Program-made: the position numbers and the translations under genes
The notes under the pieces: generated by a model
What the model was told of the DNA's origin: nothing
Seen by the model: only the letters and a program-made list of their open reading frames with translations
Databases searched by the model: none
Part shown: piece by piece, positions 28,131-36,375 of the stretch
Numbering within the stretch: the stretch's first letter is position 1
Layout of the letters: each line of letters starts with the position of its first letter
DNA from: JAUIIK01 sp963709995
GTDB lineage: Bacteria > Chloroflexota > Chloroflexia > Thermomicrobiales > CFX8
Assembly (NCBI GenBank): GCA_963709995.1
Contig: CAVPYN010000012.1
Location: 49,625-113,624 of the forward strand
Length of the DNA stretch: 64,000 nt
Direction of reading: 5' to 3'

Positions 28131-28957
28131 GGTGTGTTTGCAAAGCGTACTAGAATGGTGCCCTGAATGAGCATAGACGCCATGACTTGAGACTGATCAA
28201 CAGTGGGAACCGATCGCCCCACTGCTGCCGCCCCAACGTCCCCAGACGGGGCGGCCTGCTAAGGATCATCGGCTGATCATCAACGCGATCCTCTGGCGCA
28301 TCCGCAGCGGTTTTGCATGACCCGACCTGCCGGCAGAGTTCGGTCCCTGGGAGACCGTCTACAGTCGTTTTCGACGCTGGCGCGAGGCCGGTGTGTGGGA
28401 CGACCTGCTCCAGGGGCTCCAGGCTGAAGCGGCCCATGATGGGGTGCTCGACAACACCCTGGCGATGCTGGATGGCAGCAACATTCGGCTCATCAGGTGG
28501 CGGCAGGCGCCCATAAAAAAGGGGGGGCCGGCGATCAAGCCTTAGGTCGCAGTCGCGGCGGATGGGGGCCCAAGTTGCACATTTTGGTCGAACGGACGGG
28601 TAAACCGGTCGTCATTGTGGTGACGGCGAGACAGCGTTATGAGAGTCCCAGGCGATTCCGCTCTGGGAGGCGGCCCAGGAGCGGCTGTGGTTTGCGGGCT
28701 TGGTCGGTGATCGGGGCTACAGCAACGATAACCTGCGCGCCTGGTTGGAGGAACGGGAGATCGCGGTGGTGATTCCCCGTCGCTCGAATGAACGAGGGCC
28801 AGACGACTATGATCGGGCCCTCTATCGGGAACGCAATGTCGTCGAGCGGCTGCTCAACCGGTTGAAGCGCTTTCGCGCCGTCGCAACGCGCTTTGACAAG
28901 CTGGCGACGGTTACCATTGCCTGCATCCTCGAATGGCTCTAGTTTTGCAAACACACC
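28131..28957 (+). mobile_element. IS5-family insertion sequence, degenerate
   Basis: 827-base element bounded by perfect 14-bp inverted repeats, GGTGTGTTTGCAAA (28131-28144) and its complement (28944-28957). The 4-base sequence CTAG stands directly outside each end (28127-28130 and 28958-28961) as a target-site duplication. Only one transposase gene is inside, and it is broken. The left copy of CTAG contains the TAG stop of the preceding F420-type gene. Confidence 0.85.
28182..28942 (+). pseudogene. IS5-family transposase, inactivated
   Basis: Family blocks appear in several frames: QQWEPIAPLLPPQRPQTGRPAKDHRLIINAILWRIRSG, DLPAEFGPWETVYSRFRRW, MLDGSNI (first catalytic D), LGRSRGGWGPKLHILVERTG, VGDRGYSNDNLRAWL (second D) and RERNVVERLLNRLKRFR (catalytic E). 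A TGA at 28318-28320 replaces the Trp of the usual PWRDLP motif, and frameshifts lie near the start, near the A6G7 run at 28515-28528 and near 28650. Several independent lesions make it a dead copy. Confidence 0.85.
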
Positions 28958-29000
28958 CTAGACGCCTGTTTATCGCCAAGCTCTGCCGGGCTCCGACTCG

Positions 29001-30497
29001 TCAGCTTCCACCGTCCAGGATCGATTGAGCCGTCTGGCCTTGCGGGTCGCGTTCCGAGGCGATGCGATGGAGTTGGTCGAGGATCTCTGGGGCGGCAGCT
29101 TTCAAGCGCTTCTCGTCGGCGTTGAGCACACGGCCATTCTCGACGATCCTCTCCCCGGCGACGTAGACGGCATCGACATCGCGACCGTCGCCGAGTGTCA
29201 CGAGCGAGCGGATCGGGTCGAGGACAGGACCGAAATGGTAGCCGGAAAGATCGACGCAGACGATGTCAGCCTGTGCGCCCGGCGCAAGCCGCCCGAGATC
29301 GGGACGCTGCAGAGCATCGGCGCTGCCGACCGTCGCGGCGTGGAAGACCTCGGCGCAGGTCGGCCGCAGGGCGTCGCGGCTCGTCGCCTTGCCCATCAGC
29401 CAGGCCAGCCGCATCTCGCGGATGATGTCGGCCGGCCAGAGATCGCAGCCGATCCCGACGGTGATGCCGTGGTCTCGATAGCGCGGCAGGCTATGGAGTG
29501 CCTGTCCCTTCCTCGCCAGTACCCAGGGCGAGTGAGCGACGCTCGAACCGGCTTCACCGATGAGCCGCAGGTCGCGGTCGGGATCGTCGCGGGACAATTC
29601 GACCTCCGGGTGGCCGGAAACGAGCATGCAGTGGCCGAGGATGATGTCGGGCCCGAGGAAACCCTGGCTGGCTAGATATCCAACCTGCGTCTCGCCGTAG
29701 CGCTCGCGAACCAGAGTCGCTCCAAAGGGATACTCAGCGGCGTGAATCTCGATCAGGATATCGTTCGCCCGGGCCGCTTCGAGCGTCGCCGCCAGCAGCT
29801 CCGGCGAGCAGTTGTCGGCCTGGTGGGGCGTCAGCAGCGTCTGAATCCGCCCGTCGTGCCGTCCGCGGTAGCTCGTCGCGAACTCGACCGCCTGGGCCAG
29901 CCCGTCCATCCCCATCTCGTCGTCCCAGTGCCAGCCGTCGGAACCGTCGGCATCCTCCCAGCGGCGCGCCGAGCGGTAGGAGAGTGAGAGATAGGCCCGG
30001 CTGCCGACCCGCCCAACGGTCTCAGCCAGCATCTCGACGTCTCCGGGCGGGTTGCCGAGGAACCAGACAGTCCCGGAGCCGGCCGCATCAACGATCGTCG
30101 TCGTCCCGGTGCGGATCGACTGGACGAGATGGAATTCAGCGCTCAGCTGTTGCTGTTCCGAGCTCAAGCTCTCGGCCAGGTTGAGCGGCAGCGTCTCGGC
30201 GGCCTCGCGGCTTAGTGCGAAGCGTTGCTCCGGAGACAAATCGACGAAGGGCCCCATGACCTCCACGCCAACATGAGCATGGAGATTGATGAAGCCGGGA
30301 CAGATGAACCACTCGGGCCGGTCGAGAACTTCGTCGACCTCGCCCTCATAGCGGTCCCCGGCATAAATGATCTCGCCACCCCGGAAAACAACCTCACCCC
30401 GCTCGACGACCTGATGCCGCTCCCCATCCCAGGCCGCCAACCAGCCGCCACGGATGAGGGTTATGTGTGGAGCAGTTGAGTGTTCTTTAGGTGTCAT
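29001..30497 (-). CDS. metal-dependent amidohydrolase (cytosine-deaminase-like superfamily)
   Basis: 498 residues. N-terminal small beta domain (LIRGGWLAAWDGERHQVV...GEIIYAGD) and a TIM barrel with metal-ligand motifs FINLHAHVG (HxH), IEIHAAEYPFG, ILGHCMLV and ITVGIGCDLWPAD (terminal D), then a closing small domain (LGRLAPGAQADIVCVDL, VDAVYVAGERIVENGRVL). This is the aminohydrolase class that deaminates or dechlorinates ring compounds; substrate unknown. The gene ends 40 bases after the IS element. Start ATG has only GGTGG close upstream. Confidence 0.88.
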   Translation of the reverse strand: MTPKEHSTAPHITLIRGGWLAAWDGERHQVVERGEVVFRGGEIIYAGDRYEGEVDEVLDRPEWFICPGFINLHAHVGVEVMGPFVDLSPEQRFALSREAAETLPLNLAESLSSEQQQLSAEFHLVQSIRTGTTTIVDAAGSGTVWFLGNPPGDVEMLAETVGRVGSRAYLSLSYRSARRWEDADGSDGWHWDDEMGMDGLAQAVEFATSYRGRHDGRIQTLLTPHQADNCSPELLAATLEAARANDILIEIHAAEYPFGATLVRERYGETQVGYLASQGFLGPDIILGHCMLVSGHPEVELSRDDPDRDLRLIGEAGSSVAHSPWVLARKGQALHSLPRYRDHGITVGIGCDLWPADIIREMRLAWLMGKATSRDALRPTCAEVFHAATVGSADALQRPDLGRLAPGAQADIVCVDLSGYHFGPVLDPIRSLVTLGDGRDVDAVYVAGERIVENGRVLNADEKRLKAAAPEILDQLHRIASERDPQGQTAQSILDGGS

Positions 30498-30536
30498 CAG
30501 CCACCAGGCACTTCGTGGATTGGCGACAATCTCTAT

Positions 30537-30640
30537 CTACTGAAGCCGCTCAAGCGCCAAATCAAGCGTGTCGGCGATGCGGTTGCGGGCGCGGACGGCG
30601 GCGACCCAGTGAGTCTAGTACTGCTCGTTGGCCGGGTTGA
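30537..30640 (-). pseudogene. 3'-end remnant of a second M28 peptidase gene
   Basis: Bases 30555-30640 match 31295-31380, the 3' end of the M28 peptidase gene, at 80 of 86 positions. Read on the minus strand it gives NPANEQY, a TAG in place of Q, then THWVAAVRARNRIADTLDLALERLQ and a stop at 30537. It is a relic of a tandem paralogue whose remaining part has been lost or replaced by the toxin-antitoxin pair that lies between the two copies. Confidence 0.85.
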
Positions 30641-30716
30641 GGACTGTCCCACTACGCGCCAGGAGAACGAAGTCGAGCGTCTCGGTCCTTCGCCAGAAGA
30701 TACAGAGCTTGCTCGA

Positions 30717-30968
30717 TCATCGATACGCTTCATCTCGCGGGAGAACTCGCATCACGAGTAGCTTATCCGACTGCTGAATGAAGAGCACTCTCCAGTTTCC
30801 GACCCTCAATCTCCACCAGTCGGTACGACCGCGCAGAGGTATGCAATCTCCTTGACCGGATTCGGCTAGTAGTCTCACCGCCGCGATGATCCGGCGGCGA
30901 ACAGGTGGGTCGAGACGACGCAAGTCACGCCTCGCCGGTCCTGTCCAAATTGCGGACGGTTCCCTCAC
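30717..30968 (-). CDS. RelE/ParE-type toxin
   Basis: 83 residues with the RelE/ParE fold pattern: IWTGPARRDLRRLDPPVRRRIIAAVRLLAESGQGDCIPLRGRTDWWRLRVGNWRVLFIQQSDKLLVMRVLPRDEAYR. The conserved LRG....WRLRVGNWRVLF core and the terminal RDEAYR are typical. RelE proteins cut mRNA on the ribosome, ParE poison gyrase; sequence alone does not decide. Its ATG overlaps the antitoxin stop by 4 bases. Confidence 0.88.
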   Translation of the reverse strand: MREPSAIWTGPARRDLRRLDPPVRRRIIAAVRLLAESGQGDCIPLRGRTDWWRLRVGNWRVLFIQQSDKLLVMRVLPRDEAYR

Positions 30969-31222
30969 GGCTTGTCGAGGAACTCGCGTTCGATCTCTTC
31001 CTGAGTGAATACATCACCGGCCGCCAAGGCGTCCTCGGCCTCTTGTAACGCCCTCTTGTCGTCCTCTGACAAGTCTTCCGGCTCGAGCAACGCCGCGCGC
31101 AAGAACGCTCGCTCCACCGGATCATCCTCGGAACTGAACCGTTCCAGGAAGCTCGCGAGCACCTCCTGATCCTCATCTGACAACCTCTCGACAAGATCGT
31201 GAATATGCTTGACTGCGACCAC
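30965..31222 (-). CDS. antitoxin of the RelE-type module
   Basis: 85-residue acidic protein upstream of, and overlapping by 4 bases, the RelE-type toxin. Sequence: VKHIHDLVERLSDEDQEVLASFLERF, then an acidic segment EPEDLSEDDKRALQEAEDALAAGDVFTQEEIEREF, which would wrap round the toxin. No clear DNA-binding motif beyond the N-terminal helices. Assignment rests on size, acidity and gene order. Confidence 0.75.
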   Translation of the reverse strand: MVAVKHIHDLVERLSDEDQEVLASFLERFSSEDDPVERAFLRAALLEPEDLSEDDKRALQEAEDALAAGDVFTQEEIEREFLDKP

Positions 31223-31276
31223 GAGAATTGCCTCTCTTCAGCAAGGTGGTAACTCAATCGTAAGTGTAGCAAGCGC

Positions 31277-33010
31277 CTATCTCAGCGCATTGACCGCCAG
31301 ATCAAGCGTGTCGGCGATGCGGTTGCGGGCGCGGACGGCGGCGACCCAGTGGGTCTGGTATTGCTCGCTAGCCGGGTTGAGCGCGGGCAGCATCGCCAGC
31401 GGCGTCAGAGCCGGGACCTCGCCGGATTGCCATGCGTGCCCGTAGCGGTCCTGGCTGTAGGAGCCGGTGACGGTTGAGACGAGTGGGACGAGCAGCCGGG
31501 CCAGACCGAGCATCGTCACGTTGATCTGCTCGGCTTCGGCATCATTGACGGCGTCACCTTTCGAGCGTGCAGTGTCCGCATCGCTATCGAAGCAGTGCGC
31601 CAGCCGGTGGAGTTCGTTGGCCTGCTCGACGAGACGAGTCATGTCGATATCCGGCACGTCAGATCTTGCCAGCGTTGCAAGCGAATTCGAGAAAGCCTGG
31701 GTCATCGGGCCGTAGCGGTAGGGCAGCACCGGCGCCGTCAACAGTTCCCAGACCCAGCGCGCATAGAGCCGCAGGTGGAGGTTGAGCCTCTCCTTGTCCA
31801 GTTTGTCCATGGTGTTGTGGATCGAATGATGCCACCAACCGAGACTCGCCAGTGCGGTGCGCTGGATTTGCTCGTCGGTGAAGGAGGTGATGCCGGCAAG
31901 ATTCGTCAGTCCGACGCCGAAGAAGGAGCTGTCGCCGGTGCGCCGCGATCTACCCCAGTGCGCCGGCATGCCGGGAGCAACCTCGTGGGTGACGTCTTCG
32001 ATGAACTCCCGGGCATCGTCAGTTGAGCTGAGATGCCAGTCAGTCGTCCCGGCCATTGCCGGTTGGTCGATCTGGAGGTAACCGACGCAGCGCTCCCGCA
32101 GCCGGTCCCACTCGACGTCGGCGAAGCGCGAGGAGGAGATCATCGTGCCGGTCTCGTGGCCCATCCAGAGCCCGCAAAGCAAACCCCGCCGCAACTCGCC
32201 GCGACGCTCGGCGAAAACCCGCGCCAGCTCGATGATGCAGGCCGTCCCGGCGGCATTGTCGGTCGCCTGTGGCCCGAACCAGGAATCCTGGTGGCCGCCG
32301 AGCAGCAGAAATTGTTTTCCCGGTCCGGCATTGAATTCGGCGCTGGTCATGGTCACGTTGGTCCAGGGATTGCTGGCCTTCGCCGTGACATGCACCCGGA
32401 CCGCCCCCTGCTCGCAGAGCGCCTTGAGCTTCAGCCCCTCGGTGCGTGCGATGCCGACGCAGGGGATGTCCGGCATCTCGATCTGGATAGACTCGGGCGT
32501 CGGGTTACCCCAGGCCGATTTCATTGAGCCGAAAGGCACCGCCTCGTTCGTCTCATCGCCCCAGTTCATCATGATCTGAGCGGTCGAGCCTTTCTGCCAA
32601 GCGATCAGGGCCTTTTCATGCCGCGCCGGGGAGTACGAGAGTTCCGAGAGGGTGATCTTGCCCGTCGCGTCCTTGCCCTCGTAATCCGACTCCGCGCCAG
32701 AGCCGACGTAGATCAGCTCGCCTTCGATGCCATCGGTCGAGGCCGAGTGGCCCAGGGTGTGAGCTTCGATGTCCTTCGTCTCAGGCGAAAGCAAACGAAC
32801 AGATGCGGCCTCCGGAAACGAGACCAGCCCCATGAACTCGTGCAGCCGCGCATCCAGTCCAGCCTCGGCGAAGCGGTCGCGGGAGTACTCGGCCATTCGC
32901 CGGCTGTTCTCCGAACCGGCCAGCCGGGAAGGGATCTCGCTGGTGATCTCTTCGATCATCGCCCAGGTACGTTCGGCCGATAGCGCTCCAAGGACATCCT
33001 CGAACGGCAT
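31277..33010 (-). CDS. M28-family zinc peptidase with PA domain
   Basis: 577 residues, no signal peptide. A protease-associated-type insert (about 90-220) precedes the catalytic domain. Zinc-ligand motifs: LLGGHQDSWF (H), ATDNAAGTA (D), MGHETGT (catalytic and ligand E), YLQIDQPAM (D) and WHHSIHNTMDKLD (H). The C-terminal 130 residues are helical. Resembles aminopeptidase/glutamate-carboxypeptidase relatives. The ATG at 33010 has GGAGGA five bases upstream and a consensus -10 box 42 bases away. Its 3' end is duplicated at 30555-30640. Confidence 0.9.
   Translation of the reverse strand: MPFEDVLGALSAERTWAMIEEITSEIPSRLAGSENSRRMAEYSRDRFAEAGLDARLHEFMGLVSFPEAASVRLLSPETKDIEAHTLGHSASTDGIEGELIYVGSGAESDYEGKDATGKITLSELSYSPARHEKALIAWQKGSTAQIMMNWGDETNEAVPFGSMKSAWGNPTPESIQIEMPDIPCVGIARTEGLKLKALCEQGAVRVHVTAKASNPWTNVTMTSAEFNAGPGKQFLLLGGHQDSWFGPQATDNAAGTACIIELARVFAERRGELRRGLLCGLWMGHETGTMISSSRFADVEWDRLRERCVGYLQIDQPAMAGTTDWHLSSTDDAREFIEDVTHEVAPGMPAHWGRSRRTGDSSFFGVGLTNLAGITSFTDEQIQRTALASLGWWHHSIHNTMDKLDKERLNLHLRLYARWVWELLTAPVLPYRYGPMTQAFSNSLATLARSDVPDIDMTRLVEQANELHRLAHCFDSDADTARSKGDAVNDAEAEQINVTMLGLARLLVPLVSTVTGSYSQDRYGHAWQSGEVPALTPLAMLPALNPASEQYQTHWVAAVRARNRIADTLDLAVNALR
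31295..31380. repeat. direct repeat flanking the RelE-type module (copy at 30555-30640)
   Basis: 86-base segment at the 3' end of the M28 gene repeated 740 bases away with six mismatches, same orientation. The toxin-antitoxin pair lies between the copies. Confidence 0.9.
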
Positions 33011-33051
33011 GGAATCCTCCAGTGGTGTTAGCATCGTAAACAAAGCAAGCC

Positions 33052-33057
33052 ATTATA
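33052..33057 (-). promoter_or_regulatory. -10 box of the M28 peptidase promoter
   Basis: Perfect TATAAT on the minus strand, 42 bases before the M28 start, within the 88-base divergent gap. The -35 region at 17-18 bases is poor, so strength is uncertain. Confidence 0.4.
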
Positions 33058-33098
33058 GTAAGGAAGACGCTGCCTGTTTCCATCCGGTTGGAGGCGCA

Positions 33099-33383
33099 AT
33101 GAAGAAGAGCAAACGTAAGCAGCTTGAAGCGTTGGCCCAAGAGTATCCAGACGATCCGACCCGGCAGATCGCGCTCTATGTCCGGGATAGGGACGAAATC
33201 CCCGATGAAGATCGCTTCTGTGCAGCCGGCATCCTGAACGCGCTCGATGCGGCGGAACATGCCCAAGACCTTACCGTTGTCGAGGTCGGCAAATGGCAAC
33301 TGCTCGCAGCAGCCGCAGCCGACGCCGGGCGGCTATGGGACCGGTATGGCGAGGAAGAAAGCCAGGTTGAGCCGGGCGAGTGA
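33099..33383 (+). CDS. small hypothetical protein
   Basis: 94 residues, highly charged, no membrane segment: MKKSKRKQLEALAQEYPDDPTRQIALYVRDRDEIPDEDRF, a helical middle with VVEVGKWQLLAAAAADAG, and an acidic end. GGAGG six bases before the ATG supports translation. Divergent from the M28 gene and next to two toxin-antitoxin pairs; I recognise no family. Confidence 0.55.
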   Translation: MKKSKRKQLEALAQEYPDDPTRQIALYVRDRDEIPDEDRFCAAGILNALDAAEHAQDLTVVEVGKWQLLAAAAADAGRLWDRYGEEESQVEPGE

Positions 33384-33467
33384 ACTATCGCACGGGAAGA
33401 TACATCATCGTGGACGGCTGCATGTCCTATGGAAAGCGTTTAGCGAACGTGTACAACGCCGCTGCGA

Positions 33468-33740
33468 TCATCGCCGCCTGAGCATTGAAACCGTCCACGG
33501 GATCACCAGGACGCCAGCATGTGGCTCCTGTGGCTCGAATGACTGTAACGTCAATGCGAGGAAGTCTCCGCGATTACGAGTGATCAGGCAGTTGCCTTCT
33601 GTCGCTGCATAGCGAAGTTGCACGTCATCTGGCCAGGAAAGTCCTCCGACCTCGCGCCCCGTGATGACGTCAAGTTCACATCTTCCGCGTGCGATGTTCG
33701 CTACGCTTACAGCGACGTTCTCATCGAGATAGACCCTCAC
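33468..33740 (-). CDS. DUF5615-family PIN-like toxin
   Basis: 90 residues. Opens with RVYLDENVAVSVANIAR, the DUF5615 signature (acidic D.E near the N-terminus), and contains LRYAATEGNCLITRNRGDFLAL, the usual second acidic site. These PIN-like proteins are thought to be RNases paired with DUF433 antitoxins. GTG start shares bases with the stop of the DUF433 gene (GTGA). Confidence 0.8.
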   Translation of the reverse strand: MRVYLDENVAVSVANIARGRCELDVITGREVGGLSWPDDVQLRYAATEGNCLITRNRGDFLALTLQSFEPQEPHAGVLVIPWTVSMLRRR

Positions 33741-34156
33741 ACTTCACGAGTAGGCTTGGTGAAGGGGTAGGTCTCCCAGATTCGCTCGATCGTCCAATAC
33801 TCATCGACTTTGATGCGGCGCCCGATCTCATCAGGACATGCTTCGGCATAGGCCAGTGCGGAGCGCAACTGATATTCCGTGAGCCAATGGTAGCCCTCCT
33901 GCAACCGATCTCAATCCTCATCGACGGACCGGTAGCCTATGACGATTTCCCAGACCCCAAGGCCAGATCCGGCAACTTTCGCTGGGCGTCCGCTGGGAGT
34001 GTCCGCGAAACAGATCCCTGGAATGCAGCGCATCTTCAAAGCTCCTTCAAGCAACTCGTTGACGATAGAAGAGAAGTCGCGGCCGGTTCGTTCCGCAATC
34101 CCGACCACTCCCGCATCGACATCTTCCAGGAGCCGGACCGAGCGCTGTCTATGCAT
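33737..34156 (-). pseudogene. DUF433-family antitoxin with an in-frame TGA
   Basis: 140 codons. N-terminal ribbon-helix-helix-like segment RQRSVRLLEDVDAGVVGIAERTGRDFSSIVNELLEGAL, then DUF433 (IPGICFADTPSGRPAKVAGSGLGVWEIVIGYRSV and WLTEYQLRSALAYAEACPDEI). A TGA at 33911-33913 interrupts between VDED and DRLQEGYHWL, where relatives have an aromatic or Leu residue, so it looks like a nonsense change or base-call error, not selenocysteine. The reading frame continues to 33737 and touches the toxin start. Confidence 0.75.
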
Positions 34157-34399
34157 CTCGGTCGTACGTGTAGGACAGGCAACACTGTACACTGCAGTTT
34201 CTGTCGATGGCTGGTGGCAGAAGCTACGTTCGAGCTCAATTTCTTCTTTCATTCGAGATTGGAGTTGGGTTTCTACTTCGTAGAGATCTTCTCATTTGAT
34301 GATTACACGGTAATCATGTATTCTGTTGAATGGCGTAACTACGAGAAGATCGTAGCTGAAAAGGGCCTAATCGATAGTTGCATCAGATTATTGGCTAAA

Positions 34400-34690
34400 G
34401 TGATTCGATCATTCGGCGATGCGGCGACCGAGGACGTATTCAATGGGAGAAACACCCGTGCGTCGCGTCGGCTTCCGCAGAATCTCTGGCGGGTTGTGCA
34501 GCCCAAGCTCGATATGCTAAACGCCGCTCATGTTCTAAACGACCTCTGTAGTCCACCAGGCAACCGGCTCGAAGTCCTGAAAGGCGCTCGGGCAGGAAAG
34601 TACAGAATCCGCGTGAATGATCAGTTTCGTATCACGTTTCGATTTGAGACCGGGGATGCATACGATGTGGTCTGCGAAGACTACCACTAG
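34400..34690 (+). CDS. higB: HigB-type toxin (RelE superfamily)
   Basis: 96 residues. IRSFGDAATEDVFNGRNTRASRRLPQNLWRVVQPKLDMLNAAHVLNDLCSPPGNRLEVLKGARAGKYRIRVNDQFRITFRFETGDAYDVVCEDYH has every landmark of the HigB/RelE-like host-killing family (KLDMLNAA, PPGNRLE.LKG, YRIRVNDQFRI.F). Ribosome-dependent mRNA endonucleases as a family. GTG start matches the family N-terminus; the upstream extension in frame is probably not translated. HigA follows 11 bases later, toxin first as usual for this type. Confidence 0.9.
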   Translation: MIRSFGDAATEDVFNGRNTRASRRLPQNLWRVVQPKLDMLNAAHVLNDLCSPPGNRLEVLKGARAGKYRIRVNDQFRITFRFETGDAYDVVCEDYH

Positions 34691-34701
34691 AAGGGCTCAA
34701 C

Positions 34702-34977
34702 ATGATTCCAGCGCACCGTGCCCCAACAGCGCCCGGAGAGATTCTTCTGGAGGAATTCCTGCGACCGCTCGGCATGACACAGGTTGATGCGGCCAAGAGC
34801 ATGGGCATACCGCTGAATCGCCTCAACGAAGTGATTCACTCCAAGCGCGGCGTGTCGGCCGATACCGCGCTACGACTGGCTCGCCTCTTGGACACCTCAC
34901 CGCAGTTCTGGATGAACCTCCAGAATGCAGTTGACCTCTATCATGCTGCACGCAAACTAGAGCCCATCGAAACCTAA
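34702..34977 (+). CDS. higA: HigA-type antitoxin, XRE family
   Basis: 91 residues. HTH of the addiction-module type: PGEILLEEFLRPLGMTQVDAAKSMGIPLNRLNEVIHSKRGVSADTALRLARLLDTSPQFWMNLQNAVDLYHA. Binds HigB and represses its own operon. AAGGG precedes the ATG. Confidence 0.93.
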   Translation: MIPAHRAPTAPGEILLEEFLRPLGMTQVDAAKSMGIPLNRLNEVIHSKRGVSADTALRLARLLDTSPQFWMNLQNAVDLYHAARKLEPIET

Positions 34978-35133
34978 CGCCACATCACGACCTAGCAACA
35001 CCGGGCATCATTTTCTCTCACGACTCGCTCAGGCAGCCTCCTCTTTAGCGAATGTCGCGACAGCGTTGCGGGCGAGAGCGCCACTAGCAATATATCGGTT
35101 TGCTTGGATTATTGCGCTGGGCGGTTGTCCACG

Positions 35134-36333
35134 TTATGACCGGACAATCGGCTGGTGATCACGCGCAAGCTGCTCCAGAAGCAGAACGGCCTGGTCGGGA
35201 CCGGGCATTACTTGGAGACGATCGCGGAAGCGCTCGGCATTTTCTCGATACGTCGAGTCAGCAAGGAGTTTTCTGGCGCCTTCTCGTATGGCGTCCGCGG
35301 ATCGCTCGTTCGGCGGAATCATGATACTCGCGCCCATGCGTACCCCGGGCTTTGCCTGGACTTCCTGATCTCCTCCGACTGGCACCGACACCATCGGCAA
35401 ACCCGCACCCAGTACATTTACAACCGTGTTGTACCCACTATGAGCGATGACCAAATCACAATACGGCAGCAGCAAGCTCTGCGGTATGTAGCGCTCAACA
35501 TGAATATGGTCCGGGAGCGGATCGAACCGAGTAGGGTCCTGGTTCCGGCCGACCGTGACGATCAGATTCACCGGCTCCTCCCGGAACGCATCGATGATCA
35601 ACTCGAAAACGCCGGGCTCGTCGTTGAAAACCGTGCCGAGCGTCGCGTAGATCGTTGGTTGATCCGGGAGATCGTCGATCCAATCTGGCAGATCTTCCGG
35701 TCCGGAGCGGTCAAACGGATCCGGTCGGAAGAGATGCGCCGTTGGCGGAATGTTGTCGGGATCGCCAGCATATTCCGGCGGTGCGAACGCCATATATAGG
35801 TATGGGTGAAGCATCGAAAGCTGCTCATCGACAGGCAACTCGTACTCAGTCCGAATCTCGTTCAGTTCTTCGCCAACTAACTCCAGCCAGAGTTCGTGCG
35901 GAAAGAACAGCGGCCATCCAGCCGTGGCGTAGGGGATGTGCAGCTTTTCGCCGACAATAGCGGCGGAGAATTCAGACGGCTCCCGCACGAGCACATCCGG
36001 TTGCCACTCGTCGACACGGATTAGCAGATCGGGAACCATCTGCTCCAGCATGAGACCGGCAAAGATGTTTGACGCCATCCAGCGCATCTTCTCGAGTCCC
36101 TGTGGAACCTTGGCGTACTCTGGAAACTGTTTCTCAATAGTCGCCTCGGACCAGTGCGTGTCGAGGTCATACCCGGCTGGCAAACACTCGAACCCGCTGG
36201 CCTCGATGGACTGGCAAAAGAACTTGCTGGTTACGAACGCAACCTCATGACCCGCGTCTTGCAGTGCCTTCGCCAGCGGCACAAGTGGATGGTAGTGTCC
36301 CGAGGTAGCATGAGTTGCGAACAGCACGCGCAT
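35134..36333 (-). CDS. GT1-family glycosyltransferase (MGT/UGT-like)
   Basis: 399 residues. N-domain: RVLFATHATSGHYHPLVPLAKALQDAGHEVAFVTS; C-domain: TIYATLGTVFN, HVERYIPQSLLLPYCDLVIAHSGYNTVVNVLGAGLPMVSVPVGGDQ, the nucleotide-sugar site of macrolide and sterol glycosyltransferases. The catalytic His is in SGHYHP. Acceptor unknown; no biosynthetic cluster surrounds it. GGAAG eight bases before the ATG. Confidence 0.9.
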   Translation of the reverse strand: MRVLFATHATSGHYHPLVPLAKALQDAGHEVAFVTSKFFCQSIEASGFECLPAGYDLDTHWSEATIEKQFPEYAKVPQGLEKMRWMASNIFAGLMLEQMVPDLLIRVDEWQPDVLVREPSEFSAAIVGEKLHIPYATAGWPLFFPHELWLELVGEELNEIRTEYELPVDEQLSMLHPYLYMAFAPPEYAGDPDNIPPTAHLFRPDPFDRSGPEDLPDWIDDLPDQPTIYATLGTVFNDEPGVFELIIDAFREEPVNLIVTVGRNQDPTRFDPLPDHIHVERYIPQSLLLPYCDLVIAHSGYNTVVNVLGAGLPMVSVPVGGDQEVQAKPGVRMGASIMIPPNERSADAIREGARKLLADSTYRENAERFRDRLQVMPGPDQAVLLLEQLARDHQPIVRS

Positions 36334-36375
36334 GGCTCAGCTTCCGCTTCTTTCTGCTCTGGTTAAGTGTTCATC

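Noticed and set aside
28318..28320. TGA in the transposase as selenocysteine or TGA-as-Trp recoding
   Set aside because: The gene has several other lesions, and TGG is used normally for Trp throughout; it is a dead element.
33911..33913. TGA in the DUF433 gene as a third selenocysteine
   Set aside because: Relatives do not have Cys there and no redox motif surrounds it; nonsense or base error is simpler.
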